Source: Ctena decussata
Taxonomy: Eukaryota > Mollusca > Bivalvia > Lucinida > Lucinidae
Direction of reading: 5' to 3'
NCBI GenBank assembly: GCA_963989385.1
Contig: OZ022508.1
Span: 50,817,087-50,881,086 of the forward strand
Length of the DNA stretch: 64,000 nt
In this document: positions 22,966 through 33,344 of the stretch, piece after piece
How the letters are laid out: every line of letters starts with the position of its first letter
Position numbering within the stretch: position 1 is the stretch's first letter
Notes under the pieces: model-generated
What the model was told of the DNA's origin: nothing
Seen by the model: the letters and a program-made list of their open reading frames with translations, nothing else
Database searches by the model: none
Program-made: the position numbers and the translations under genes

Positions 22966-23120
22966 GAACATTCTGGAAAATTGAGGAATCTTTAGAATGT
23001 TCCTGAACCAGAAAGAATTGTCTGGAAAGTTCTAGAATTGGCTCCCCACTGTCAAAAGAATGTTGTGGAAGCTTCAGGAAACTTCGAGAATTTTCAAGAT
23101 GTTTCGAGAATTTTCTAGAA
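22966..23120. promoter_or_regulatory. Heat-shock-element cluster in the LTR U3
   Basis: Three separate perfect three-unit HSEs of the form GAAnnTTCnnGAA start at 22966, 22995 and 23025. A continuous run of eleven 5-bp-phased alternating GAA/TTC units lies at 23068-23120, with a single mismatch (GAT at 23098). HSF trimers bind inverted GAA pentamers at this spacing; three units are the classical minimum. The cluster ends about 140 bp upstream of the TATA box, a sensible enhancer position. Heat inducibility is inference. Confidence 0.75.
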
Positions 23121-23260
23121 TATCTAATTTTAGTAATGTAGAAAATAATAGAAATTTCTGTTGTAAACATTAAGACTCTTCTGGTATAAAATTATTTCAG
23201 AATTGAGAACTATCTGGTAAAATCTATGACTGGTTAATTCCTGCATGTTCCTAGATAATA

Positions 23261-23266
23261 TATAAA
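23261..23266 (+). promoter_or_regulatory. TATA box of the solo LTR
   Basis: TATAAA within the context aatatataaagacc, downstream of the heat-shock elements and about 275 bp upstream of the AATAAA. Confidence 0.6.
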
Positions 23267-26200
23267 GACCACAAATTTTCCTTTAGTCATCTTTGTAGAT
23301 TTCACCAGTCTACAGTTAAATAAGTTATACTGGAATTTAAATATATTGGATTACTTTTGTGACTTTCATTCTGGGATTAGTGGAAATATTCTGCTGACCA
23401 TAATATTTGGGATCAGAAACTGTGAAAGGACTTGTGTTTTAAACAGGACATTTTGAGGGACATTCAGGATGATTTAAGGTATCGTAAATTACATATTTTC
23501 TTGATTGATTAATGACTGTTTTAATTTTGATATACATGTAAATAAATTTTGTCAAAGTTTTAAAACAGGCTTGTTGCTGGTTTACTTCCATCTTTTTTGT
23601 TACCTCCGCCAGGTTGTAACAAAATATACTGAAAATAAAAAGTTTTACAACGTTTCAAATTGATGTTACTATGACAACAAAAGTTTTACAATGTTTCAAA
23701 TTGATGTTACAATGACAACAGAAACATCGAACCATCAGTGAATTTTCAGTTTTAAAGCAAATCAGCTATCTTCAGCAAAGGTGCATACTAACAATTCAGG
23801 CATACAAATTCTAGATAACCCTTAGCTGATCTACCAATGCCGAAAACAAAAAGTAATACTATCTTACAAATTCATGCTTCCATGGAAACCTAAATGTCAA
23901 ACTGTCATCTATCATACATAAAAGCGTATCATTACTCTTCAGCAAAGGTGTAAATAGGCAATTACTGCAGAATCTAAACACCACACAGTTTCTTTTAACA
24001 TCATGAAAATAAATTTTTACAATGTTCCTAATTTAGTTACCATGGCAACCGAAACATCGAATTTACCTAGAGCACCATTTAATTTGATGAAGGTAGATAA
24101 TTTGCTTTGAAAACGATTTTTAGGTCAATTCACATATGGGTTGCTGTAATGTCATTGTAAAGTAAATTTGGAACATTGTATTACCTTTTATTTTTTGGTA
24201 TTGAGAAAACAGATATGATTTAACTAGAATTTTCGGGAATTACTAATATACAAATATTTCATAAGTACTTGCAATAAAACTGTGAGAATATTTATGGCAT
24301 CACCAAAATATATTGTACTGTATGTTTTATGTTATGGGCCGGAGGCCTTTATTGATGAATAAATTTGCTAAAGAGAAATAATGTTCTTTAAATAATATGC
24401 TTTAAATGTGCTGTTTTAATGAAACGTTGGTGATAGTTTGACATTTTGGTTGCTATGGCAAATTTTTTTATGTTTGATGTGGGTAAAAGAAATGTTTGTT
24501 ATTCAAACTTAATGGGAACTTCATATGCACCTTATGAAGAGATACGATATGCTTAAAATATGCTGTTTTATGCAAGTATGGTGAAATGTTGCCATTTGGG
24601 TTGTCATAGTAACGTAAATTTGGAACTTTCCATAACTTCTTATTTTTGGTATGGAGGAAAAAGTAAGTGTGTTATCTAAACTTTTCAGGTATAGATTATA
24701 TATATCATTGATGAACAGAAAAAATGTGACGTGAAATTTTGTTTTTGTGGTACTTTGGTGACAGTTTGCTAATTGGGTTCCTGTGGTAATGTAAATAAAC
24801 TTTCGAGCATTGTATTACTCTTTGTTTATAATACATGTATTGGTGAACCAGATGTAAGTTATTTGATATTTATATTCATTGTCTATATGATCCTTACTTG
24901 GAGGCTGATAATTGCTATGAAAACGGGTTTTAAGGTAAATTCACTGACGTTTCGATGATTCTGTTGCCATGGTAACGTAAATTACAAAGATTGAAAAAAA
25001 TATTTTTGATATTGGCTTAACAGATTTAGTTCATTTGGACCTTTTATGAATTGTTCACACGCACCTTTGCTGTTAGCTGATTATTTGTTTTGAAATTTGT
25101 CAATTTTAATAGTGTATAAAATGTGTATCTATGGTGACACTTTCGTTGCTTAGCAACACAGTGCAAAGATAAGTTGTTTTTGCTCTGTTGGATAAAAATG
25201 CTCAAGCAGTTCATTTAAGGAAAGGAGGAAAAAAAACTATAAAAAGTATTCATAGCACAACGGTCAAGCTTAAAAGTGTTAATTTTAAGTTTTCTCATTT
25301 AGAATTCTTGTCCAGACTTCACGAAATATTTAAATCTTGTTTCCATGGCAACCACTGACACAGACAGGAAATGCTATGTGCTGTAAAAGTCTTTCATGAA
25401 GTCTGGTGAAATGGAGGTAAAAGTAACAATTTTTGTGACTAGTCACTTATCGCCATCTGCTTGATACTTAGGAAGAGTGCTAATTAAAAGCAAGTGCATT
25501 TTAATGATAGTGCCGTCAGACAAGTTGCCATGGAAACCAAATTAAGATATAAAACTAAAAAAGTATTGTGTTCTACTAAACAAGTAAGCATTGAAGTTTG
25601 ATTTAGCATGTCAAATGATTTACATAAGTATTGGTTTATGGGAGATTTTCTTCTACAAATTATGACATTTTTTCAATTTTAATGAATAGGGACCACTTTG
25701 GTCGCCATGGAAACCAGGAAAATGCAACATTGTTAAACTTTTTTTATTTTTTCGTTACTAACACAAGACCCTAGTAAATGCATCATATACACACTCCTTG
25801 CATCTTAGCTTTTCTGTTGCGAAATTTTCTTCTACAAATTATGACATTTTTTCAATTTTAACGAACAGGGTCCACTTTGGTTGCTATGGAAACCAGGAAA
25901 ATGCAACATTGTAAAACTTTTTAGTTTTTCCTTACCAACACCAGACCCTAGTGTATGCATCATATACTCACTCCTTGCATCCTAGCTTTGCTGTTGCAAG
26001 ATAATTGAGACTGAAATTCCTCGTTTTCAGCCAGCGGAAAACTTGCTTGATACTGTTCCTGTTGGTTACCATAGAAACACTCTCTGTGTGTTTGTAATTA
26101 CCTATTGATGTATTCTAATAAAAGCTCGAACATGACTTAGTTTTATCAAATAAATTAATTTATATGACTATTTAAAACAGATATGATTTATACCCTTCAA

Positions 26201-26434
26201 AAAGTATAATTTTTCATGTTTCAAAAATAAGAAATCCTGCTTCTTGAGGCAAAAACTTCTATCAGCCGTTGCCATGGCAACGATGCGATAATCACACTTT
26301 CTCTTTGGCTTTGGGACTTTTTTAAAACAAAGAAACAAATGCACTAAACATTTTTGGTATTCTGAAAAAGTCACTTATCACCTTTTCTATAGGACCTGCC
26401 TGATTCTTAGGGAGAGTGCTAATTAAGCGGAACG

Positions 26435-26465
26435 CAATTTTCTGAATGGAACATTCAGAAAATTG
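26435..26465. repeat. Hairpin at the satellite's right edge
   Basis: Perfect 14-bp arms CAATTTTCTGAATG and CATTCAGAAAATTG with a 3-nt loop. A related block (gtcacttatc...gtgctaatta) precedes it and also occurs at about 25440 without the hairpin. It may be the 3' terminal hairpin of the element that carries the array. Confidence 0.6.
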
Positions 26466-26470
26466 GGGGA

Positions 26471-27196
26471 CCTGTTTTCATATTATCTTATTAATACTTC
26501 TTTAATTTTGTCCAGAGCAGCTACAAGAATATCTTTTAACAAATATTTTGTGATTTATTCTGAAACAAAATATATTTTTCAGTTATTCCCAGTAACTGTA
26601 TCCGTTCTGATGCCAGAATTAATATCTCATTGTTTATGCTGTTGTCTAACTTTGAGAGTCCCAGAGGATCCCACATTTTTTTTCTGGGAGTCTGAGAATA
26701 ATTAATTTTGTGAGTCAATGATACAAATTCCTGTTTCAGGAAATGTATAGGGCATAAATTCTGAGAGTGAAGTTACTGAAGTATTTTAGGACTGACAAAT
26801 CTGAAGTATAATTTTCCCTATTGTGTTATGAATGTCATTTGAACGAGGATACAGCATGGTTCAGCACAATATGATACACAGGCTCAGAACTGCAGAGAAT
26901 GAAGTATGATGAAGTTTGCAATGAGATTTTATGGAGTAAAGTGAGGCTTCTGACATAATTTTGCAAATATAAGTTATATATATTATTTTTCTACTTTATT
27001 TATTTTGAAAGAAATATGACCGTGCTGGTCTTGTCACAAGTCTTTTTGTGTGGTAGTGAGTGGATTGAAAAATAAGTGAGATTGTTGTAAGTAAGTGGGG
27101 AAATTTGGTGAGAATCTGTCTGGTAATGTTGATTTCTTTTGTATCTGTCATTTTGCAAGCATATGTTGGCCGATGGCTAGTAGGGCGAATCCTCAC
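26471..27196. other. Unassigned sequence
   Basis: AT-rich, with no gene, tandem repeat or inverted repeat that I can support. Confidence 0.4.
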
Positions 27197-27594
27197 CACC
27201 TATAGGGAATTTTCTGCATTATGATTTTCCAAAAGAATATTGAAAAGGCAATCGAAACCTGTTTTCTGCCACTAGAAAGTAGAGACGTTTGCCTGTTACG
27301 GCATTTTCAATTACGTTACCCTAAGAATCTTTTGATACATATTAGAAAAGGGGGTACACGTAGAAAAAAGAGCTTGTGTTCATCACAGATAAACAAAATT
27401 GGTATCAAATAAAGCTTAGACATTGGCCTTTTATGTAATATTAGAATATGTAAATTAACTTTTTTGCATGTCAATTAATATTCAATAAAACATATGTTTA
27501 TAAAAAAACAGGCATATTTTGGTAATTATAAAAATCTTAAGACAAAACAAAAGCCGTTGGAGGCTGAATCTTGATGAAAAACCTCATACGTGTC
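27197..27594 (+). repeat. Left TIR of the large element, outer part
   Basis: Reverse complement of about 34400-34779. Shared blocks include ctgcattatgattttccaaa, the stretch near 27336-27350 (agaaaagggggtacacg) and ttggtatcaa-aagcttagac. Divergence is visible but order is kept throughout. Confidence 0.75.
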
Positions 27595-27620
27595 TTAATC
27601 ACGCCTGGTAAACTATCACA

Positions 27621-27640
27621 GGTACCTCCGCGGAGGTACC
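27621..27640. repeat. 20-bp perfect palindrome near left end of foldback
   Basis: GGTACCTCCGCGGAGGTACC, 21 bp from the element's left terminus. The matching site at the right end (29997-30017) has one extra central base. Likely a doubled transposase-binding type site. Confidence 0.9.
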
Positions 27641-29996
27641 GATAAAAAGTTGTGACAGGCATCCGGAGCTACCTGTGACGAACCAAAAATAAACAAAAAA
27701 CGGTAGGTATTCGTCTTTTTTGATAAAATACATTATAACCAGTGAGTTTATTGAAAATCAAAGAATGCTATTTGACCCTTATATACATTAAGTTTTGTCA
27801 CACAGTATATCCCCGGGAACTTTACATATATACAGAAGATATGACTTTTGAAGTGGCTTTAAGGTCAGTCAAAATTACCAAAAAAAAAAACACCCGGTTG
27901 TTTTAGGTCCTAAATGCACTTTTCTTGAATAAGATTCTGTTGATCTGGATACACTGACGAACAGTAAACCTCCTTGCCCAAATATAAATGCCGACAAACT
28001 CCAAATAAGGCTGGATCGGTAAAAAAACAAATGGAGGTGCCTGTGACGGAATGGAGGTGCCTGTGATGTAAGAAAATATAGCGAAAATCTGAAGATTTAT
28101 AGCGGTTGCAAATATTAATATTTTTCATCTCTAGACCACTGCATTGAAAGCTTGGTTCATTCAACGTCGCAATTTAATCTATCATAACGCGAATATCAAG
28201 CATATTGTTGTTGAAACGACAGACAATGATCATGAACTTATACAATCAGATTCTACATCCTACTCTCAAAACCAAGATGGAGGTAAGTATACATTGACAA
28301 TAGTCCATAAAAGACACACATGGTAAACCGAATAAAGAGCTCTTTCCCAGACAGGTGGAAATTCACCTACCCCAAATGAAAACAACGCTAACTTCTGTTT
28401 TACCGATTTTATATTTTGAATTACAAAACAAACCAGAAAGCAAAGTGGGCAGCTGTACAGGTGACCTTATTGCCAGAAGACTACAGACAAGCGGACATAA
28501 GAACACGTAACATTGATGCTTCACAAAAGAAATCCAAAATCCAAAGCAGATCATCTCAAAGAGTTATTGTCCGTTTTGTTTCCATATCTGTTAGTCAAAC
28601 ATTGACAAGTCGTACGTAGCTGTTGAAAATTTACTGCCTAATTCAGTGTTAGAATATTTATGAAATGCGTTTAAATAAGAGGCAGCGTTTTTGTGAATGG
28701 TGATGACTGCCTGTTAGTCGTTCCAAATCGTTAGAAATTGTCGAGGTCACACGCATGCTAGCTACTCGAAACGTTTGCAAAAACAACATTTCGGAAGATG
28801 ATTTTTATGTAGTAAAAGTGCTCTTTTGTTACCAAATTTGATGCAGTGGCTATTCGGAGACTTTGAATTACACGTTATTTACAGTGAAATTCCGATCACT
28901 TCAATATACTACAAGGTGTAATATTGAGAACATGTCACCTGCCGATGATGTAATCTGTAGGCCTTACGGATGTATTTGGATTCTAGCGCCAACATTTCAA
29001 AACTAGCCAGACTGAATCTCTTGTAGCACCTATCACTCCAGTTACCACATACAGCGAGCGTCAAACGACACATGCGAGCGACATATATGAGGTACCAAAA
29101 GGATCAACACTATAGATACCTGTACGTGCGTGCCTGTTGACGGGTATCGGCAATTTTGACAATTTGACACACCATACGTGTAGCTGGCATGACGTTTGAC
29201 CTCAACATTTTCTGACAAGTTGGAATGACTCACAGCCAGCACCTCCCGATCACAGTCATCACCAGTCACAAAAATGTTGACTCTAATTTAAGCGCACATT
29301 TCATAACGATTCTAACACTGAATTAGGCAGTTAATTTTCAGCAACTATGTGGAATTCGTCAATGTTTGACTAACAGAAGCGGAAACAAATTAGGCAATAA
29401 CTCTTTGAGATGTTTTTTTAGAAATTTTAACATGGAATTTCATGATATACGCATTATGATAGCTTAATGGGACGTTGAATGAATGATTCTTTCCAGGCAG
29501 TGTTTGAGAGAAGATGTCAATATTTCCAGCTGCAATAACTATTCAGATTTTCACTATATTTGCTTACATCACAGGCACCTCCACACCATTGCAGGCACCT
29601 CCAGCTGTTGTTTTGAAAAATCAAGCCTTATTTCTAGTCAATCGACATTTATACTTTAGCAAGGAGGTTACCTTAACACCAGTAAGCCGAGAAAAGCAGA
29701 ATCGTATGCCAGATCACTGCATTTAAGACCAAACAAGGCCGAATTCTTTATGATTTGAGTACTGTGGGCTGACACCAAAGCCACTACAAAAGTCGTATCT
29801 TTGGTTAATATGGAAAGTTCAGGGGGATATAATGTGTGACAAAACTTTATGTATCTAAGGGTCGAATAGCACTTCTTGATTTTTAATAAACTCCCTGGTT
29901 ATTTTATATTTTGTCTCAAAAGAGGAATACCTATAGTTTGTTGTCATTTTTTGGACAGTCACAGGCAGCTCCAGGTGCCTGTCACAACTTATTATC

Positions 29997-30017
29997 GGTA
30001 CCTCCGTCGGAGGTACC
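29997..30017. repeat. Palindrome near right end of foldback
   Basis: Arms GGTACCTCCG and CGGAGGTACC around a central T, placed 21 bp from the right terminus, mirroring 27621-27640. Confidence 0.9.
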
Positions 30018-30043
30018 TGTGATAGTTTACCAGGCGTGTTAAT

Positions 30044-30345
30044 ATGTCTGCAATAAACATCGAGACTCAGAAACTAATCATGGTATGAGTTGGGCCTGGC
30101 CTAATTTGCTTTTATCTAGTATGTGTTAATGCGAAAGTGAATGTTTTTCACTTATAAACTAATGTAATTTGTCTCATAAATGAGGCCTACATCAAATTAT
30201 AGTTAAAATAGCCCTGTACAATTAGTACCAATTCAAAGTGTGCCCTTTAATATACCAATTACTATTTAAATATGCTAATTAACTCATTTGCATATTCATA
30301 AATGTCATTAAAACAATACATTCAATATGAACTGAAACATTAAAA
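30044..30345 (+). repeat. Left TIR of the large element, inner part
   Basis: Continues the left arm after the foldback insertion: blocks gactcagaaactaatc, tatgagttg and catttgcatattcataaatg match the reverse complement of about 34255-34380. Confidence 0.65.
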
Positions 30346-30630
30346 GCATACGGAGCTATTTGTCTACTTTACTCCTTGAACAGAGCTTGTTATGCATTAA
30401 TTCTGTCCCTTTTATCTTACCTTGGAACTAGTAATGTGAAAAAAGTAACGTAAATAACATCATTCAAATATAAAAGTATCAGTTTTTCATGCAACATACC
30501 TTGTTCAAAACTTAAAATAATCTGATAATTCAGCAACTACTAAGATACTTTTCTCAGATGTATCAAAAACAAGTAACGGAACTAACATCATTTAGATATA
30601 TAAGTGAATCAGTTTTTCATACAAAATAAA
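30346..30630. other. Unassigned spacer with a direct repeat
   Basis: Contains two diverged copies, about 125 bp apart, of a block with gtaac...aacatcatt and cagtttttcat. No coding content; it does not continue the PIN-like gene found on the far side of the LINE. Confidence 0.4.
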
Positions 30631-32412
30631 GCATTCTATTCTATTCTATTCTATCTCATAACCATACTAGGTCGTTGGGGCACCACAGATGACTTCAAAA
30701 CAATCCCTTTCCACCTTGTCCTGTCTTCAGCTGCCCTAGTTGAGCTGGCAAAATCCATTCCTGTCCACTCCTCGAGATTGTATTCCACCTCTTCTTCTGT
30801 CTACCTCTTCTTCTTTTTCCTTTCACTGTGCCCTGAAGAATTGTCTTTGCTAAACCAGAAGACATTGAGACGTGGCCAAACCACGTTAGTTTCCGTTTCT
30901 TGACCAGAGTAAGGAGTTCATCATATTCTCCAATGGCTGCTTGGATCTTCCTGCGAACCTCCCCATCGGTTATATGGTCCTTGTACGAAATGTTCAGTAA
31001 CCTTCGGTAGCATCTCATCTCAAAGGCCTGCGTTCTTTTCTCTAACTCTACTGTCAAGGTCCATGATTCCCAGGCATAAAGAAATATGGAAATGACAAGG
31101 AAGCGCATAAGTTTCACCTTTGATCCAAGAGATATATTTCTATCTCTCCAAATTGGTTTTAGCTTAGTAAGAGCTGAAGTGGCTTGTGCAATCCTTGAGA
31201 GAACCTCCTGTTTTGAGCCATCATCTGAGACAACTGCTCCAAGGTATTTGAAGCTGCTTACGGTACCCAGCTTCTGTCCTTTTATCTTGATCTCCCTCTG
31301 GATGCCGACTGCGCTGTTCGTCATCAGTTTGGTCTTCTCAGCACTAATCTCCATCTTATACCTTGTGCAGGTTTGGTCGAGACTTTCAACTAGAGCTTCC
31401 AGTTCCTGCTGTTCCTCAGCTAGAGCATCTATGTCATCGGCAAACCGCAGATTGGTAATGTTTCTGCCGCCTATGCTAACCGTTCCTTCATGTTCTTCCA
31501 GAGCATCAGACATGATCCGTTCGAGAAAAATGTTGAAGAGGGTGGGTGACAGAAGGCATCCTTGTCTTACTCCAACTGTTGTTCCGAACCATTCTCCTGT
31601 GCTGCCATTTATCAGGACTGCACTTGTAGCCTTGTCGTATAGCTGCTCAATGGTGCGAACTAGATTTGCACTGATATTGTACTTCCGCATGGTGGCCCAT
31701 AAGGCTGCATGCCATACCCTGTCAAAGGCTTTTTTGAAATCAGTGAAGACATGGTTCAGATTCTGCTGATGTTGGAGATACTTTTCACACAGGATTCTAA
31801 GGTTGAAGATTTGTTCTGTGGTTCTCCTTCCTGCTCGGAACCCAGCCTGTTCCTCAGCGATTATCTCCTCGGCTTGAGGTTCAAGCCTATTCAAGATGAC
31901 TTTCAGCATGACTTTGCTTGAATGACTGATGAGGCTGATGGTTCTGTAGTTCTGGCAGAGCTGTAGGTTCCCCTTTTTAGGGAGCGTAATAATCAGCAAC
32001 TGAGTCCATGGGGTAGGCCATTCTCCTGTTATCCATATCCTGTTACAAATATCTGTTAAAACATCCATCATGGTCTCCCCGCCAGCTTGAACAAGTTCTG
32101 CTGGTATTATTAGTAACTCCGGCAGATTTCCCCTTCTTTAGTGCTGCTACTGCAATCTCAAATTCCTCACGAAGGATCGGTTGCTGATCTTCTTCTGGGG
32201 GCTGATTGCAGTCCAGAACCGCATTGTCACCGTAAGTCTCATGGTTGTATAGTTCTGATCAATATTCTGTCCATCTGCTGAGAATCTCTTGTTCCTCTGT
32301 AAGGCATTTCCAAGACTTGTCCTGGATAGTTGTGGATCTACCCTGTTTCTCTGAAGTTAGATCCTTCACAAGCTTGTACGCTTTCTTGCTGTTGTTTTGT
32401 TCAAACAAGTTT
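30631..32412 (-). mobile_element. Second RTE-like LINE copy, 5'-truncated
   Basis: Minus-strand copy closely matching 8941-10710. It starts, in element orientation, at about the ETCLNK codons (32412) and ends in a (GAATA)n tail at 30631-30655. It is truncated at the 5' end without inversion. The 5' edge falls inside the PIN-like gene, but the 3' flank does not continue that gene, so insertion came with a deletion or a later rearrangement. No TSD is visible. Confidence 0.85.
30695..32071 (-). pseudogene. LINE reverse transcriptase, second copy, 458 codons open
   Basis: Shares the RT blocks of the first copy: VFTDFKKAFDRVW (motif A), GVRQGCLLSPTLFNIF (motif B), LRFADDIDAL (motif C) and the basic tail KGKRRRGRQKKR. 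A frameshift soon after this tail gives a wrong C-terminus. Upstream of the first Met, the codons between 32072 and 32412 match the first copy but contain a stop or frameshift near 32107-32125. One insertion (extra Arg-Glu after VGIQ) distinguishes it from the first copy. Probably inactive. Confidence 0.85.
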
Positions 32413-32413
32413 C

Positions 32414-33344
32414 TTGGTGTTTCTCAACTAACTTCACCGGTGCCACTTTAGCCTTACGAACAAATGCACTCGTCATGTCACAGCCAGCGAAGCTGTGAAC
32501 AGCGGGTAAAACTGAGCAAATTGTTTCTCCTTTTGTTTGCACAATTTGATTTACATTCAAGAGACGCCTTTTATTTCCAGTACCTGTGTCAAACAAAACT
32601 GTCATCTGAATGTCCTTGACGTATCTTGTCAACAAAATCAATACATCAGTATATCCGGAGATCTAACAATTTGGTGCTACTTGCAGCGGAGGGTTTGCTG
32701 ATCTCAAGGCAGTGCTGGCAATCCTGGTGTCAGCCTCCTCCTGTGATGAAAACAGGGATTCATGTGGGTATGCCTGGACTTCGTTGCAATCCTCACTAGT
32801 GAGGAGATAACATTTCTCTTTAATCACAAAGTAAATGTTTTGCCCATACAGTTGTGATGCATACTTGTTGGAGTTCCACTGATCAAAATTCAAGTTTATT
32901 AGCTGACTTTTGTTGTCTTCATAAGACATGAAACACTTCCAGTCACGAGGTGTTTCTGTTTTTGCCCCACCAAGAATGAATGTAGGAGCAGTTCCGCTGG
33001 CGTTCATACGATTTTATGGATTATGGATAATATGTGTCAGTCACGAAGTCAATACGGTTTACTTTTGGTAACTGATTGAGGATAGCTTCAGCTACTCCTT
33101 CAAATGTATCTGGAATGTTAGTTAAACTCTGTAACATAGCATTTCCATCAAACACATAGAAAACATCAGCCTTTGCAGCAGCTAAGACTTGTCTGTTTTC
33201 ACTGGCAGTTGCTAATGCCCATGGCACTGGTCCTAGTGGAAAGGATAATGTTGGCTCCAAGTTAATATCCTGTTGAACGGTGTGGACGACCACATGGCCA
33301 AACACATTGCGCTCTGCTCTAATTTGAACCATCTTATTTTAAGA
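32414..33344 (-). pseudogene. PIN/FEN-like nuclease-type protein, C-terminal part, broken
   Basis: Three consecutive minus-strand pieces belong together: 33332-33021, 33007-32663 and 32641-32414. Conserved-looking acidic blocks are FDGNAML (Asp at codon 33149-33147), SSQEEADTR (residues 88-95 of the second piece) and HSFAGCDMTSAF (Asp near 32479). Asp/Glu clusters spaced like this, with an 'HSF.GCD.TSAF' block, occur in a protein family that I recall as widespread in invertebrate genomes. A PIN/FEN-like fold is my inference. A TAA at 33021-33023 and a frameshift near 32650 break it, and the LINE truncates its end. Confidence 0.55.

Larger units (their letters stand above)
22867..23621 (+). 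mobile_element. Solo LTR with heat-shock-element cluster
   Basis: A 755-bp segment begins TGTTATG and ends TTGTAACA (TG...CA with a 5-bp inverted match TGTTA/TAACA). It is flanked by AAAT on both sides and lies within a satellite unit that reads through once the segment is removed. It has a TATA box (TATAAA at 23261-23266) and a poly(A) signal (AATAAA at 23540-23545) in the right order for U3-R-U5 on the plus strand. There is no internal region, so it arose by LTR-LTR recombination. No full-length relative is in the window; the Gypsy element at the left end has a different LTR start (TGTAACGGG). Confidence 0.75.
21035..26470. repeat. X-box-bearing satellite, ~180-bp unit, with orientation switch
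   Basis: Diverged tandem array with a spacing of 174-186 bp for most units. Each unit carries a 14-bp palindrome-like GTTRCCATGGYAAC box. On the left arm boxes start at 21096, 21481, 21659, 21836, 22014, 22194, 22369, 22546 and 22730. On the right arm they start at 24963, 25145 (variant), 25339, 25524, 25701, 25880, 26065 and 26268. Units from 21035 to about 24090 read in one direction and those from about 24100 to 25430 in the other; the outer arm ends (21050-21300 and 25150-25420) are reverse complements. A solo LTR interrupts the left arm at 22867-23621. A hairpin closes the right edge (26435-26465). Confidence 0.85.
27600..30038. mobile_element. Foldback element, ~1.2-kb inverted arms, TTAAT TSD
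   Basis: Ends are CACGCCTGGTAAACTATCAC and its reverse complement, flanked by TTAAT at 27595-27599 and 30039-30043. Inverted similarity is strong for the outer ~500 bp and resumes at intervals almost to the centre (28500-28700 against 29270-29420, and 28690-28770 against 29170-29275). Most of the element could therefore fold on itself. A 13-mer of the form CACAGGYACCTCC is iterated in both arms. Short open frames in the arms mirror one another and need not be coding. No transposase is recognisable. Confidence 0.8.

Noticed and set aside
30604..30903. 99-codon plus frame
   Set aside because: It starts in spacer DNA and runs antisense through the LINE tail and RT C-terminus.
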